From Daphnia carinata (lineage: Eukaryota; Arthropoda; Branchiopoda; Diplostraca; Daphniidae): a stretch of 64,000 nucleotides of DNA. Shown here piece after piece: positions 1 through 11,340 of the stretch. Every line of letters starts with the position of its first letter. The first letter of the stretch is position 1. Where the stretch lies: the NCBI RefSeq assembly GCF_022539665.2, contig NC_081333.1, forward strand, positions 10,166,971 through 10,230,970. Direction: 5' to 3'. The translations under genes and the position numbers were made by a program. The notes beneath the pieces were generated by a model. It worked only from the letters and a program-made list of their open reading frames with translations, was not told where the DNA came from and searched no databases.

Positions 1-485
1 CGCGTATTTTTCGGGCATTTCCACGTCGACAACTAAAATACTAAAAATATAAAAATCCTTATAGAAGACTTACTATACGTATTTTAAAATGAAATGTTTC
101 CTTAAATATTGTTTTGCCCAGATTACGAAGCATTTTCGTAAAAAATTTATTAAATTTTTTCTAATTATGACTTGGGCAATGTTGGCTTTTTAGTCTACTG
201 TCAAGTTGCAGAAACAGGATTTTGGTACTTTTGGTATGCTATCTTCTAGTCCATGAATTGGGTCATCTTTGATCGAACTAACCGGAAAGTATGACCCTAA
301 TTGGAATACCTTAGAAGTTGTATGTTATAATTTAAGAGTAAAGTTTTATTAGTGTACTAAAGGTCGTATTTTGACGTTTTCCAAAGAAAACTACCTTCTA
401 AATGGTTTACACTGTGGACTGTAGTGACTGAGATACAGTTGGGGGGGGGGGGGGGGTGGGGGGGGAGTTTATTTTTTTCTTAGCA
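1..485. other. 5' flank / 5' UTR intron of the Sec24 gene
   Basis: No coding sequence is seen here. The stretch is AT-rich and ends in a run of 16 G, one T and 8 G (441-465), then a pyrimidine tract and AG at 482-483, directly before CA-ATG of Sec24. The AG looks like a splice acceptor, so the true first exon (5' UTR) probably lies further left or outside the window. No promoter can be assigned. Confidence 0.5.
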
Positions 486-3400
486 ATGGCTTCCCAGCCT
501 CCTGTTCAATATAATGTGATGTCGCCAGCAAGGCCTAATGTGACAGGAACTTCCCAACCACCCATACTTCAACGTCCAATAGCAAGTAATGGGATTGGAC
601 AACCATCAACTGGTTCTCGATTTCCCGTGCCTGCAACATCAAATTCTGTTCCTGTGTTAGCCAACACAAATTCACAGTGGGCTAGACCCCCTGTTTCAAG
701 CCAGTTTGCACCAAGTCTGATGAGTCAACCCAGTTTTACAGCAGGAGGTCAACAACAGTATAACCCAGCAATTCCTGGACAAAACTCACCAAGGCCTGTG
801 TTGGAAACTCTGAGCTCAAGACCTCCCAGCAGTTCTTCAGGTATCTACTTTTGTGTCTGCATATTTTATTTAAAGAATGAAACTGCAAGAAAGAACAAAA
901 TTGTGGTGTAATATTACCTCCATTAATTTGTCACACTTAAAGGTACAATTTTTGTTATTGAATTTCTTAGTTCATTTTCCCATAAACTTTTTTTAAAATG
1001 GACATTCAGTTCAGAAATTGGTCAATTTGTGCTTGTGCCAAATAACAGGATGTACTTGTTTTGAATCTAGTTTTATAAATTTTGCATTTTTTACTTCTGT
1101 TTTTCGTTTTCTGATAGAAAACTGATGAACAAGGTGTATCCACTACTTTTATCTGTCTTCTAAAGACATAGTTAGTTCTTTAAGGTAAATCAACAAAGAT
1201 TATTCTTTAAGTTAACAATTTTCTGTCTTAGCTTTAGGTCCCCCTTTGAACAGTTATCAAAGTGGTCAGTCCAACATTAATGGAAACTTGGGCCCTCCAT
1301 TGGCGAATGGTGTGAGAACCCCAACAGCTTATTCCGATGTTAACTACTCTGCCCCTGCGTCCAGCAGCATGGGATACTGCTCACCTGTAGGACCTCAATA
1401 TGCTTCACAAAATTTCATGCCGCCCCAGTTACACCCTGGAACAGGCCCTCCGATGGGGAGACCAGCTGGGCCCCGTACCTCAGCAACAGTATAATACTGG
1501 ATATCCAAGTTACTCATCAGCATCTGGTCAATTACCACCAATTTCTGGTATTCACACTCAGCAGGTTGTTAAAAACAAAAGTAGTTTTTTTTTTCAAATT
1601 TCCTCTCCGACCAATTAAGTGACAGAGTAGTAACTAACCATATTACTTCCGCAGCTAAGTTATCCTGCTGCACCTGTGTTACCTAATGCTCCAGTCAACC
1701 AATTTCAAAATTTTAACTCATCAATCGACAAGATGGCATCCCAGATGAATACCATGTCTGTAACTCAAACAGGATTTGACAAAATTTGGGTATGTCTTCG
1801 GTTCTGCATTAATGCCACGTTAGCTTCCTGTTGAATATTAACTTACCGACATTTATTTTTTGCTGAAGGGCCACGAAAACGTGGATTTACTCCAAGTGCG
1901 AAATATTTTGCCAGCTCAAGGTGTGGAAACTCCTCGTATCCGCCTTAGACAAGAACATTTAAATAATGTACATTGCAGCCACGACATCTTTCGCTGTACT
2001 TTGACGAAAATTCCTGAAACGAATTCCATTTTGCAAAAATCTCGTCTCCCACTGGGAGTGTTGATACATCCCTTCAAAGATTTGACGGTAAACAATTAAG
2101 AACCCTATGTCGAAATCTACGTTAAATACTAACAGGTTTCATTTTGCCCTCTTTCAGCAATTGCCTGTAATACAGTGTCAAACTATCGTTCGCTGCCGAT
2201 CTTGTCGGACGTACATCAATCCTTTCGTTTATTTTGTGGATCAGCGGCGATGGAAATGCAATTTGTGCTTCCGAGTGAACGACTGTAAGAATAATTCAAC
2301 GTTATAATCCAAGTTAATAGGCATTTCGGCTAAGCATACCTAAATCATTATTTGTCTGGTGGCTAGTGCCTGATGAGTTCCAATACGATCCGATGAGCAA
2401 CAGTTACGGCGATCCTACACGCCGCCCTGAAATAAAAAATGCTACTATTGAATTTATAGCTCCAGCTGAATACATGGTACGTGGCACAAAAATTCTGTTC
2501 TATTCTATGTTCCATGCATAAACGATCTTCTTGTGGTTTCTGTTTAACTTAGCTTCGACCTCCCCAGCCTCCTGTTTATCTTTATCTTTTGGATGTCAGT
2601 CACGTAGCAGTTGAAACGGGCTATTTGAAGCTTTTTTGTGATGTTCTTTTGGAAGAGCTGGAAAAAATTCCAGGGGATAGCAGAACGCAGATTGGTTTCA
2701 TAACGTTTGCCAGCAGCGTTCAGTTCTATAATCTCGCGGAGAACTTAAATCAACCACACCAATTGGTTGTGTCGGATATCGAGGATATCTTTCTACCATG
2801 TCCTAACGATTTGTTGGTAAATTTAAATGAAAGTAAGAGGCTGGTCATTGAACTCTTAGAACAACTCCCTGTTAAATTCAACAACACAGCGGAGTGCAGT
2901 AGTGCCTTGGGGGCTGCTTTACAGGTATTTTTGTTTGACAAAATTGTATTAAACGCTGTCTTATAATCGTTTAAAAAATAGGCTGCATATAAGATGGTAA
3001 GTCCCACTGGCGGTCGTATTACGGTATTCCAAGCATCGTTACCTAATATTGGTCCGGGAGCCCTAAAGCCGAGGGAAGACCCGAATCAGCGAGCAGCCAA
3101 AGATGTGCCTAACTTGAATGCGGCCACGGATTTCTATAAAAAATTTGCTCTCGATTGTTCTGGTCAGCAAGTGGCAGTAGACCTGTTTTTGCTGGGTGGT
3201 CAATATATGGATATTGCTTCACTCTGTGAGTATTACCTAACTGGTGTTTTTATTTGCATCAATCTAATGTTTTTTCTTCTTGGCCTTCACAGCGTGTGCG
3301 TCAAAGTTCTCTGGTGGATGTATGTATCATTTCCCGAGCTTCCACTACGTCCACAACTTGCCACAGGTTGAACGGTTGGAACATTCTTTGCGTCGGTATC

Positions 3401-4840
3401 TAACGCGCAAGATTGGCTTTGAATCCGTGATGCGTATTCGCTGTACTCATGGCCTATCAATCCATACTTTCCACGGAAATTTTTTTGTGCGTTCGACTGA
3501 TTTATTATCTCTGCCAAATATTAACCCGGACGCAGGATTTGGTCTACAAGTTTCAATTGACGAAAATTTAAGCGAAGTCCAAAACATATGCTTTCAGGCA
3601 GCACTTCTTTACACTTCAAGCAAAGGTAACGTTTCATTACTTCAAATTTTATTCACTCTAATGAACCCTACCATGTTCGGAATAGGTGAGAGACGTATAC
3701 GACACACGATGTGTTTGCCGATCGCCAGCACGGTTGCAGACGTCATTCAGTCGGCAGATCAGCAGTGCATTGTCGGGTTATTAGCTAAAATGGGTAAACT
3801 GCCCTTCATATATTTTTAAATGATTTCGTTATCGTAATTCAATGGAAATTTTCACTTTTCTAGCCGTCGACCGTTCGCTGCATTCGAGTATCAGTGACGC
3901 GCGAGATGCCATTGTCAATGTTTGTGTAGACGTTTTATCAGCCTATAAAGCAACCATGAGCTCTGCAACATCAGGACTGTACGCACCTTCCAACCTAAGG
4001 TTGTTGCCTCTATATTTGGCGGCTCTATTGAAATCGGTTTGTTTTGTTTGAAACTACGTTTGCAGAAAGCTTTACGTCCATTTTTTTAACACGTAGGTTG
4101 CCTTTAGAACAGGACAAAGTACTCGACTGGATGACCGAGTCTTTGCCATGAACCAGCTGAAAGTATTGCCTTTATCTCAACTAATTCTGTCCGTTTACCC
4201 GGATCTGTATGCAATTCACAATTTGCACGATCAGGTAAACCAGGAATTCCGCATGTCAGTCTAAATTTGAAATAAAATAAAAAAATTTCGGACAGGGAGC
4301 CATAAGTCAAGGAGAGATGGTGATACCTCAACCTGGGCGTTTACATCTTTCTGCGGAAATGGTCGATTCGTCTGGGGCATATCTACTTGACACTGGGGAT
4401 GTCATTTACCTATATGTCGGCCGCAATGTTCATCCAGCTTTCGTAGAAAATGTACTTGGTTCATCGAATTTCCAATCTTTGCCAGAGCAAATGGTGAGAT
4501 TACTGTATGTGGAATAGTAGGCTAGATATTTTTTTTCTTAACTTGCATTTTTCGCAGTTCGAGTTGCCTGAACTAGAAACGGCTGAATCAGAAAGGCTAA
4601 GGAACTTTTTGATTCATTTGCAAAATCAGAGACCGTATCCAGCTGTGCTACAGCTCATCAGGTACAATTCTTTTGATGAGTCAACTTTTAGTGGAACTCC
4701 GCACAATGTGGTTTATCTTTTCTTTCAGGGAAGACAGTCAAATTCGTCACCTCTTCTCGAGTCATCTTGTCGACGGTCGGACGGAGTCCTCGCTTTCGTA
4801 CTACGAATTCTTGCAGCATCTAAAGAATCAGATAAAATAA
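486..4840 (+). CDS. Sec24AB: Sec24A/B-type COPII coat subunit
   Basis: Sec24 is the cargo-selecting subunit of the COPII inner coat (Sec23/Sec24) on ER exit sites. Exons inferred from GT-AG borders and frame: 486-840, 1232-1564, 1655-1789, 1869-2087, 2158-2284, 2367-2476, 2553-2924, 2982-3225, 3293-3625, 3686-3793, 3864-4036, 4097-4234, 4296-4493, 4558-4661, 4729-4840, giving about 1,019 aa, a usual length for the family. Domains in order: a proline/glutamine-rich N-terminus; a zinc finger with paired cysteines (CRSCRTYINPF then WKCNLCFRVND, 2158-2284); trunk beginning LRPPQPPVYLYLLDVS; beta-sandwich; helical region; gelsolin-like C-terminus. The zinc-finger and trunk wording is the A/B type, not C/D. 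The ATG at 486 follows a splice acceptor. Exon 2 changes frame near 1468-1474 (see findings). Identity is very sure; the exon-2 model is not. Confidence 0.96.
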
Positions 4841-4846
4841 CCTCAC

Positions 4847-4852
4847 AATAAA
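4847..4852 (+). terminator. Candidate poly(A) signal of Sec24
   Basis: AATAAA lies seven bases after the Sec24 stop codon. This would give a very short 3' UTR unless a later signal is used. Confidence 0.5.
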
Positions 4853-5460
4853 ATAATTCTTCAATATCGCACTTTTCTAATTTCGGTTTTAGCCAACGAG
4901 GTATGTGATTGGTGTTTGTTAATTTGGCATTTCCGAACCAATCCATACATGGGGACAAGTAATAACTGTGTTTGCATACCTTGGGCCGTCTTTTTGTACA
5001 ACTGTAGCATTAGATCAAGCCAATTGTAAGAGGGAATTTTGCGCCACGCAAAAGTGCTGCTGATTGTTTGCGTTTGTTTTGGAATAAGTTTCGTTGGGAT
5101 TCTTTCCAAAATATTTTATAATACCAAAACTGGATTGTTGACTCTTTTGAGCAAAATTCACTCTTCATTCCCATTTCCCTGTTGCATCCAAAACCTGTAT
5201 GAGTGGTTTGTCTATCTTTGGGTGTCATCTTATAGCAAAAATAATCGAATTCTATACACAATTGTAAAGAAAACCCTACCAATTTGCTCTGTCAAATAAA
5301 CATTGTATTATCAGTTATCACAGTATTTTGTCTACTGTTTTATCTGTGCCATTTAGACCAATTTACAAGGAGATGGCATCAGCTCATCTATAAGGTGTGC
5401 AATTACGCATCACCCAGTGCTTTTGTCGTTGGTGAACTGCCGAAAATTGATCTATCGGCA
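4853..5460. other. Intergenic region between Sec24 and the Gag-like gene
   Basis: Short overlapping open frames exist on both strands but none shows a recognisable motif or splice pattern. AATAAA at about 5295 could be a second plus-strand poly(A) signal. I see no gene here. Confidence 0.5.
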
Positions 5461-6723
5461 TCATCTCCTCCTTGTAGATTCGGCATATCTTTCTAGCCAA
5501 GTAGCGAATTCGCCCAAGTCTGGCAAAGGTACCACAGATGATTTTTCTTTGATGTGGAGAGCCCATTTTCCCCGCAAATCTTCAGATATCTTGTTCACTA
5601 AACCAGAGAGTTCCAGAGCAGCGAAACTATGAATCTCGTTTGCACAACCCACCGCCTTCAAAATTGCTAAAATGTGTTGTACTTTTTCGGATAAGTCGCC
5701 AAGCGAAGACTGTAGATTGTTCGAGTCGATTGGAACCAATTTCCTAAGCCCTTCAAAGCACGAGCGAACCACTAGTAAAGGGTGTCCATAGTGGTTACTG
5801 AGATGAGTGAGCAGCTTGCGATAGCGGCCAGGGTGGCTAAAATGCGACACAAATTTTTGGCGGAGTTCAGGTGAAAGAAGTTCTTCCAAGTAGATCATCC
5901 GCAGTGTATCGTTGGGCATTGCATCGTGGATCCATGTCTTGAAGCGTTGTATGAAAAAAGGCCAGTCCATGGGGTTGCCGGTAAACGGCTCCAAGCCAAC
6001 GTGAGGCGGCCAGGAAGATTGATCGCCAACGCACCAGTCCCAACAACAGAATGAATTACTGGAAGTCGGGGACGGTGGCAACACTCGTTCATCCAGTGAA
6101 AATTCAGCTGAAGAAGGCAGCTGAGCGATCCAGGAATCTGGAAGCGAACACGGTTGACAGTGGGGAATGGAAGGAATGGACGCTGAGGAAGACAGTGTGG
6201 AATTCGTTTTGCTAAGACAATATCGTTCTTCTCGATTTTGCTGCTCTAGCTGTTGGAAGTGATCCATCCGCTGAATTTCTCGACGAGTTTTCTCTAGTTC
6301 TTGGTGTCTTTTTTCGGATTCCGGACTGCGTCTATTACCTAAAGTTCCTCTTTCGCCCTATGTTTGAGTATGTTAATTTCCATATTTGAAGTTATGGATG
6401 CCGTTTTTGGTTATATGGACTAATTGATTAAATTTTACCTTGACAGCATGACTGCTTTCTAAGTACTGTGACATTTGACTGGTGCTGCTCGATCGCCGGA
6501 GACAGCCAAACAACTCTTGCTTTCCCTCATCAGAAGCTGCCTTCGTTTGCATGTGATGTTGAACCTTAGAAGTTGTTCGAGTGAACCGTACTTTGGCTGT
6601 TTGCCGGTAAAAATGGGAGCAACCAGAATCGTTTTCAGATTCACTGCCAGTCGAATCGTACGATTCTTCACATGCAGAATAACGATAGCCGGTACCTTTA
6701 CCATTAGAGTGTACTGACGACAT
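5461..6723 (-). CDS. DUF1759 (Pao/BEL retrotransposon Gag-like) protein
   Basis: Two exons on the minus strand: 6723-6439 and 6357-5461, joined by an 81-base GT-AG intron in phase 0, giving about 393 aa. Residues 1-125 are polar and low-complexity (serine- and charge-rich). The second half has the DUF1759 pattern: a phrase like LEPFTGNPMDWPFFIQRF, then LEELLSPELRQKFV and a following helical stretch. In Pao/BEL elements this domain is Gag-like and lies upstream of protease and reverse transcriptase. Here the frame stops shortly after the domain, and no zinc knuckle, protease, RT or LTR is visible nearby. It is therefore either a degraded Gag fragment or a solo (possibly domesticated) Gag gene. 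The start could also be at an in-frame upstream ATG at 6801; a splice acceptor-like AG just before 6723 leaves the 5' end open. Confidence 0.6.
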
Positions 6724-7257
6724 GGCAACTGAAACCACGTGGTGGCCTTGGGCGACTGTGAAAATTGACAAATTGTTCTGGATGTTACATTTAAGCCACA
6801 AAAATTCTTACCTGAAACGTGATGAAATTTATAGAACAAGATAGTGGATAACTAAACTGTGGCACAATCGAGAAAAATTATTGGCGTCGCTTTAAAGTTC
6901 AACGACGTCTCGTGTTTCACTGTGACTCGTGACTGCCGTGCGAGTTGTGAACTGTGAAGCACAGGGCCGAGTAGTACTAATAGCAATGTGGTGGACCCTA
7001 AATCAACCCATTTTTAAAATCGAGGGTGTGGTAGTGAATCAAATGAGGTACAATATCGTGCAACAAACGAAATCGCGCGCTCAGCCTTGTTCACTTTTGA
7101 TATACGTTTCGTGTGACTGCAAAGATCATGTGAGCTATCTATAAAACCCTTACTGCCAACAAAACCTTACTCTCTCAGTAAAGGCACACTATAAGTACCT
7201 TGACAAAAATAAAAGTATGCCATTAACCGAACATACATTGAAATTTCTTTATATTGC
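6724..7257. other. Flank between Gag-like gene and the transposon cluster
   Basis: No supported gene. The sequence is unique-looking up to about 7250, where the terminal repeat of the foldback family begins. Confidence 0.5.
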
Positions 7258-7481
7258 TATGGCAATCCGTTTTATATGGCAATCCGTTTTACATTTAAAA
7301 AAAAAAAAATGTCGAGAAAAAAAAAAAAAATCGCACTTTTTTCTTTTTTTCCGACACGTAGCCATCTACCGCTCAGACTCATTATTACTGGCGTAGGCAA
7401 TTTCAGTCCATTGGATGCCATTCGCAGTTAGTTCAGTAGCGTGGCTGGAGAACAAAGCGTGGCTGGAGGAACAATTGAAAA

Positions 7482-8257
7482 ATGGATAAGATAATACAAC
7501 AAAAGGATGGTAAGTATAAACATTATTATATTGGTTTTCAATTATTAATTATTGTTTATTAGATCAAATTATGAAGCTGCAGGCCCAATTATTGGAACAA
7601 CACAAAATATTAGATAACAGCAAAGCTAAGGATGGTAAGGCCTAATACGTAATGATTCTATTTATTTGCTTTTATTCATTTGTGTTTTGTAGCTCAAATT
7701 TTGAGTCTACAAGCTCAGCTATGGGAAAAGAACAAATTGGAACGGAACAGTTTCCAAACAGTGAAGGAGGTTTTTCCAAACTCATCCCTAACTGAACGTG
7801 AGGATGAATTGGCATTAGGCGAACACAGTCAGGTACCTAAACTTTTCAAATAAGAATTCAAAATAAGTATAGAATTTTAACAAGCAATGATTTATTGTTT
7901 AGTTATTCAGTCCACCATCAGACAGTGCGTTAAATTTAAATTCTGTTAGTGCTGCACTAAAAGAATTGTTCGTAATCAGTCCATGCAGCGATGGAACTGA
8001 ACAATTGTGGGACCGTATTTGGGCTGAAAATGGGTGTGGTACGGAAACCCAGAAATGGCACGAGTTCAACCTAAAACATGGATTAGGTACTTCCCGGTTC
8101 TTTGTCTATCGAAAAAGTATTTTGAATGCTATTATTTTGCATTCACAGAATTTTAGCGGGGGATCAAGTCAAATATGGAAGTGTTACAGGATGGAAGAGT
8201 CAGCCTGTAGTTGAAAAAACACAGAGTGCATTACCGTTAAGGTGTGAGGTAAAGTAA
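7482..8257 (+). CDS. Unrecognised five-exon transposon-borne gene (copy A1), coiled-coil N-terminus
   Basis: Exons 7482-7509, 7563-7634, 7693-7832, 7903-8086, 8157-8257. Introns are 53, 58, 70 and 70 bases, all GT-AG, and the total of 525 bases keeps frame to a TAA, giving 174 aa. Residues 1 to about 55 form heptad-like leucine/isoleucine repeats (for example DQIMKLQAQLLEQHKIL) and are probably a coiled coil. A second part has conserved tryptophans and cysteines (phrases EQLWDRIWAENGCGTETQKW and SVTGWKSQP). I do not recognise the family and see no DDE, zinc-finger or enzyme motif. This is the only one of seven copies in the window in which all splice borders and the frame look intact. Whether it is expressed is unknown. 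The fact that several relatives share the same intron positions supports a real spliced ancestor. Confidence 0.5.
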
Positions 8258-8808
8258 TAGAGTGATGCAAGTTGTCTAATGAGAAGTACCATATTGTGTT
8301 AATGAATCTGGTACAACAGCAATCCTTTATAGTTCTGTCACAGCTAGAAGCCTCAAATAATTCTGCTTCTCTTGCTAAAGAACAACTTGTCCTTTACGTT
8401 CACAGTGTTGGTGAAACTGGGTACTTAAATGGCCCTAAGATTTTGCTGCCGTTGCAGAGATGAACATCATACATGGACTCTTTAGGTATGAAAGGAATTT
8501 TCTTCAAATAATTTTGAATTTATGGCAAAGCATTTCTCCTGCTTTTTGCCAACCATGTCTAATCTAAAAAAAAAATTATCCAATAGGAAAGGATTTTCAG
8601 CATACTGGGAACACAACTATCAACAATGCAACATTCTACGCGTGCTATTTTATCATTCAAGAGCCTTATACAATGATTTTCATCTGCAATTTGTATGGCC
8701 TTTCCCAAGCTTCTGCCAGAAGTTGAATCTATAAGTCATGTAAGTCACATGAGCAACAATTGAGATGCTTAATGGTGTTGTTTTTCTTTTCTCAGCATAG
8801 GTTAATAG
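8258..8808 (+). other. Downstream part of gene copy A1, coding-like but broken
   Basis: An open stretch (8272-8463) encodes a phrase beginning SNEKYHIVLMN and containing LVLYVHSVGETGYLNG, preserved in all seven copies. It is not joined in frame to the five upstream exons by any intron of plausible length. It could be a lost downstream exon or a second small gene. The copy ends abruptly at about 8808, where the next copy begins. Confidence 0.35.
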
Positions 8809-8855
8809 TAACGTGGATGGAGAGAATAACGCGTGGCTGGAGGAACAATTGAAAA

Positions 8856-10247
8856 ATGGATAAGATAATACAACAAAAGGATGGTAAGTATAAACATTAT
8901 TATATTGGTTTTCAATTATTAATTATTGTTTATTAGATCAAATTATGAAGCTGCAGGCCCAATTATTGGAACAACACAAAATATTAGATAACAGCAAAGC
9001 TAAGGATGGTAAGGGCTTATACGTAATGATTCTATTTATTTGCTTTTATTCATTTGTGTTTTGTAGCTCAAATTTTGAGTCTACAAGCTCAGCTAGGAGA
9101 AAAGAACAAATTGGAATGGAACAGTTTCCAAACAGTGAAGGAGGTTTTTCCAAACTCATCCCTAACTGAACATGAGGATGAATTGGCATTAGGCGAACAC
9201 AGTCAGGTACCTAAACTTTTCAAATAAGAATTCAAAATAAGTATAGAATTTTAACAAACAATTATTTATTGCTTAGTTATTCAGTCTACCACCTGACAGT
9301 GTGTTAAAGTTAAATTCTGTTAGTGCTGCACTAAAAGAATTGTTAGTAATAAGTCAATGCAGCGAAGGAATTGAACAATTGTGGGATCGTATTTGGGCTG
9401 AAAATAGGTGTGGTACGGAAACCCAGAAATAGCATGAGTTCAACATAAAACATGAATTAGGTACTTTTCGGTTTTTTGTCTATCGAAACAGTATTTTTAA
9501 TGCTATTATTTTGCATTCACAGAATTCTAGTGGGGAATCAAGTCAAGTCTAGAAGTGTTACAGGATGGAAGAGTGAGCCTACAGTTGAAAAACACTGAAA
9601 GTGCATTACCATTAAGGTATGAGGTAAAGTAATAGAGTATGCAAATTGTCTAATGAGAAGTACCATCTTGTGTGAATGAATCCTGTGTAACAGCAATCCT
9701 TTATAGTTCTGTTATAGCTAGAAGCCTCAAATAATTCTGCTTCTCTTGCTAAAGAACAACTTGTCCTTTACACTCAGAGTGTTGGTGAAGCTGGGTACTT
9801 AAATGGCCCTAAAGATGTTTCACTTCACTGGCATTGCAGCGATGAACATCATACATGGACTCTTTAGGTATGAAAGGATTTTTCTTGAAAAATTTTTGAA
9901 TTTATGATGAAGCTTTTCTCCTCCTTTTTGCCAACCATGTCTTATCTACAAAAAAAAATTTATCCAATAGGAAAGGATTTTCAGCATACTGGGAACACAA
10001 CTATCAACAATGCAACATTCTAGGGGTGTTATTTTATCCTTCAAGAGCCTTATACAATGATTTTTATCTACAATTTGTATGGCCTTTCCCGAGCTTCTGC
10101 CAGAAGTTGAATCTATGAGTCATGTAAGTCACATGAGCAACAATTGAGATGCTTAATGGTGTTGTTTTTCTTTTCTCAGTGTAGGTTAATAGTAACATTG
10201 GATCTGAAAAAATTCTTGGTTGGGGCATGACACTGAATAAATTGTAA
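8856..10247 (+). pseudogene. Copy A2 of the transposon-borne gene
   Basis: Left arm of U1. Same exon order as A1, but a TAG (9430-9432) replaces the TGG codon of exon 4. Later conserved segments include one ending DEHHTWTL and a final frame NIGSEKILGWG closing with TAA at 10245-10247. Read as a degraded copy. Confidence 0.55.
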
Positions 10248-10384
10248 TGATTGGATGGATGACATGATATTTCTATACTTCATTCGGATTCCCGAGACGG
10301 TATTTGATATTTAAAAAATTGAAGTGCATATCTGGGCTCCCTTCCTTTCCGTAGCCCCGTTTCCCCTTGACTCGTAATAAGCCC

Positions 10385-10733
10385 GTAGGGGGTCATGCCC
10401 CTACTGTACGGTATATATAAAAATAACATATACCGAGGTTTGGAGGGCTCTGGCCGGAAAGGGGACGTGGGGGTCCGCTTAGTCCGATGATGTGTTCACG
10501 GAGGGCGACGTGGCTATCCACAAATCCGAACTAAAGGTTAATCGCTCCAGTAAAAATGTTCCATATCTTCGGCTCTTCTTCCGGCTTCTCTTAGCCAATC
10601 ACCGGGTAATCTCCCCGGTGGGTCAACAAGGCAGTGTCTCCCCCTGTCTGGGTTGACGGCAACTTTTGAAAGGGCTATTGTGCCTTTTTAAAGTTGCAAA
10701 AATAATTGTAATGTGCAGAGAATTGTCAATAAA
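10385..10733 (+). ncRNA. Hairpin cluster with terminal poly(A) signal (U1 left arm)
   Basis: Five successive inverted repeats can be read: GTAGGGG/CCCCTAC (10385-10404), CGGTATAT/ATATACCG (10409-10435), CACCGGG/CCCGGTG (10600-10620), GTCAAC/GTTGAC with an inner GGCAG paired to CTGTC (10622-10657; CTGCC in the other copies), and GCAACTTT/AAAGTTGC (10659-10697). AATAAA follows at 10728-10733. The block lies downstream of the gene copy on the same strand, so it is either a structured 3' UTR or a separate RNA. It does not match any RNA family I know. Confidence 0.4.
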
Positions 10734-10987
10734 ATTTTTTTTATAAAATATTTTTTGCAAAATTCGTTTCTTTCATTGTCTGTATTCGCTGTGTTCACAC
10801 GTTACACTTTTTATATTTAGGTTGCTTAATTCACCTTTATTGTTTTTGTCACCTTTGATGGTAAGCATTGTTTCCATTGGTTTATCGTTTATCTGTAACT
10901 ATTATTTATTACACTCTTTGAATTGTTCAACTTAGATTCAAGGAACAATCTGGATATTTTATAAAGTAATTTTGTATTTTGTTTTAC

Positions 10988-11058
10988 TCGTATGGGAACC
11001 GATCCCCAGACATTGAGCGTGCGACGCCGATGCTCTAACATTGAGCCACGAGATATAT
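10988..11058 (-). pseudogene. tRNA-like sequence t1 (U1 spacer)
   Basis: On the minus strand the D arm (GGCTCAATGTTAGAGC) and a B-box-like GGGGATCGGTTCCC are clear. The anticodon stem is imperfect and the acceptor stem does not close. A tRNA-derived pseudogene rather than a working tRNA. Confidence 0.5.
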
Positions 11059-11152
11059 CTAAATTTTTTATTATCGCATATCATATGTTATCGTCTAGGA
11101 TGTTTATGCAGTCTTTCACAACTATATGTTTATCTTTCTATTGCTTCCATAA

Positions 11153-11220
11153 GGTTCTTAGCTCTGTGGTAGAGCTTTTATCTGCGATACCTGTTACCCT
11201 GGGTTCAAACCTCAGTAGAT
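11153..11220 (+). pseudogene. tRNA-like sequence t2 (U1 spacer)
   Basis: D arm AGCTCTGTGGTAGAGCT and T-arm core GGGTTCAAACC are present, but no standard 5-bp anticodon stem with a 7-base loop forms between them. Confidence 0.45.
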
Positions 11221-11340
11221 GTGTAAAAATGAAGTAGAATATTGTACAAGAGTATGTTGCAGAATTGCATTTCAGTTTTATTCTAAGTGTAAATGCAAGT
11301 CCACAAGTGACTAGAAAAAAAAGCCAACTTAAAATCATAT

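Noticed and set aside
5039-5299. Small hydrophobic plus-strand protein after Sec24
   Set aside because: Overlapped by equally long antisense frames. No signal of conservation or splicing.
10440-10560. Self-cleaving ribozyme (hammerhead or HDV-like) in the hairpin block
   Set aside because: CGATGATG and GGCCGGAAAGG are only superficially similar. The full conserved core of neither fold is present.
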